This document shows, piece by piece, positions 14,248 through 14,939 of a stretch of 14,939 bases of DNA. The notes below the pieces were generated by a model. It was not told the origin of the DNA. It did no database searches and saw only the letters and a program-made list of their open reading frames with translations. Origin of the DNA: JBBIUS01 sp037440105 (GTDB lineage: Bacteria > Patescibacteriota > Patescibacteriia > XYB2-FULL-38-15); contig JBBIUS010000018.1 of the NCBI GenBank assembly GCA_037440105.1, forward strand, positions 1 to 14,939, read 5' to 3'. The translations under genes were made by a program, and so were the position numbers. Each line of letters starts with the position of its first letter. Within the stretch, counting starts at the first letter, position 1.

Positions 14248-14939
14248 TTAAGGTCGTCGATAACGGAAGTTGCAGCCACCCAGCCGATTGTCCACATTTT
14301 GGAATGAAACTGGAGCACCGCCTTGCGTGGCGCTGTGAGTACCCTGCCGTGTCCCCGGCGGATACGGACCAACGCAGCCCCAGAACGGTGGCGCAAGCTC
14401 TGCAACTGAATTGTACTCGATGTACATACCCGGCTCAAGAGACACGCTGAAGCAAAGTGAGCTTACATTGTACGCCTCAGCCAAGATAGTCCATGGTCCT
14501 GTGCAATTCAGACGCCCATCCAGACCATCGTTTGGCCCTGTAGAAATTGTCCAGCCAACACATCCTTCAAGTGCCACTCTTGGAGCGATTGAACCCGCAT
14601 CCCAACAATGTGTGTAGAGACTCGGCCCGCTGCAACCATCGTCTGCTGTCCCATCGCAGTCGTCATCGAGACCATTACCGCAGATCTCGGGTTTTTCGCC
14701 TGGTATACAACTGCTGCTGCCATTCTCGCATTCCTCATCTATGTAGCCATTACAATTGTTGTCCAGACCATCACCACAGATCTCGGATGGGACAGGACCG
14801 CAGGTGCCGCAGGCGTTCAAAAGCCCTTCGTCTACTCGGCCGTCGCAGTTGTTGTCCAGTCCGTCGCAGATTTCTGGAGGTACCGGACCACAAGTCCCGC
14901 AGGCATTGAGTAGACCTTCGTCTACTTGACCATCGCAGT
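14248..14939 (-). CDS. Cys/Asp-repeat protein with MopE-type metal-binding motifs (5' end outside window)
   Basis: The 3' part, about 230 residues, of a gene open to the right edge; no ATG start is needed in the window, and the TTG at 14820 is simply an internal Leu codon. The visible part begins with a 30-residue tandem repeat of the form VDEGLLNACGTCGPVPPEIC followed by DGLDNNCDG, present twice, then two diverged copies (EICGDGLDNNCNGYIDEEC and EICGNGLDDDCDGTADDGC). The core C-x-DGLDNNCDGxxDE is the putative metal-binding motif of the MopE type (PF11617), in which the Asp-rich loop binds a cation and Cys pairs form disulfides outside the cell. The last ~110 residues are a Cys-containing domain (THCWD, GCVGWTIS, FWGCVGPYPPG, GGCNFRYRRP) that I do not recognise. 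The DNA is much richer in GC than the glycan genes, which hints at transfer or a long separate history. It has its own terminator and is probably secreted. Confidence 0.75.
   Translation of the reverse strand, partial: CDGQVDEGLLNACGTCGPVPPEICDGLDNNCDGRVDEGLLNACGTCGPVPSEICGDGLDNNCNGYIDEECENGSSSCIPGEKPEICGNGLDDDCDGTADDGCSGPSLYTHCWDAGSIAPRVALEGCVGWTISTGPNDGLDGRLNCTGPWTILAEAYNVSSLCFSVSLEPGMYIEYNSVAELAPPFWGCVGPYPPGTRQGTHSATQGGAPVSFQNVDNRLGGCNFRYRRP
14800..14939 (-). repeat. 90-bp tandem repeats in the metal-binding protein gene
   Basis: The segment coding for CDG-x-VDEGLLNACGTC-GPVP is present twice, 90 bp apart, with mainly third-position differences, and continues past the window edge. The array length cannot be judged from here. 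Confidence 0.75.

Noticed and set aside
14211..14438. A 75-codon minus-strand frame overlapping the 3' end of the metal-binding repeat gene
   Set aside because: It lies in another frame of the clear Cys/Asp-repeat gene, has no recognisable domain, and runs past that gene's stop only because of a chance open stretch.
1..14939. CRISPR arrays, tRNA or rRNA genes, insertion sequences
   Set aside because: No regularly spaced repeat-spacer pattern, no conserved tRNA or rRNA segments and no transposase or terminal inverted repeats were seen on either strand.

Overview
The window looks like a chromosomal fragment of a Candidatus Patescibacteria (CPR) bacterium, most likely of the Parcubacteria branch. 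The grounds are the large secreted surface protein with a CPR-style N-terminal module, an ECF sigma factor paired with a DUF5667-type membrane protein, AT-rich genes with few recognisable Shine-Dalgarno sequences, use of TGA as a stop, and short repetitive intergenic text (ATTCGCG clusters, heptamer repeats, GCCAC hairpins). The taxonomic call is an inference from gene content; there is no rRNA or marker gene here.

Layout. Left part (1-5916, minus strand): an ECF sigma factor gene, then 22 bp later a DUF5667-type single-pass membrane protein with an Asn-rich extracellular tail, then a 1181-residue secreted surface protein. The surface gene has its own leader, which can fold into a pseudoknot and carries a cluster of ATTCGCG repeats; it ends at a strong bidirectional terminator. 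Middle (5917-6760): a divergent regulatory region with a 17-bp palindrome over the sigma promoter, two mirrored 19-bp elements and one perfect DnaA box, then a small plus-strand HTH gene and a bidirectional terminator. Right part (6761-14037, minus strand): a surface-glycan locus in the order radical SAM enzyme, O-antigen ligase/polymerase, two GT4 glycosyltransferases, and a membrane-anchored TIM-barrel glycoside-hydrolase-like protein with an integrin-type beta-propeller. Right edge (14146-14939): the 3' end of a GC-rich Cys/Asp-repeat protein (MopE-type metal-binding motif), with its own terminator and running off the window.

How the genes may work together. The sigma factor and its membrane partner are probably a signalling pair that senses the envelope. 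The surface protein, the glycan genes and the metal-binding repeat protein all concern the cell exterior, so the whole window reads as a cell-envelope neighbourhood. Regulation of the surface and glycan genes by the sigma factor is a hypothesis only. The most unusual signals are the candidate pseudoknot leader of the surface gene, the mirrored elements in the divergent region, the frame-shifting heptamer repeat inside a glycosyltransferase gene, and the compositionally foreign repeat protein at the right edge.
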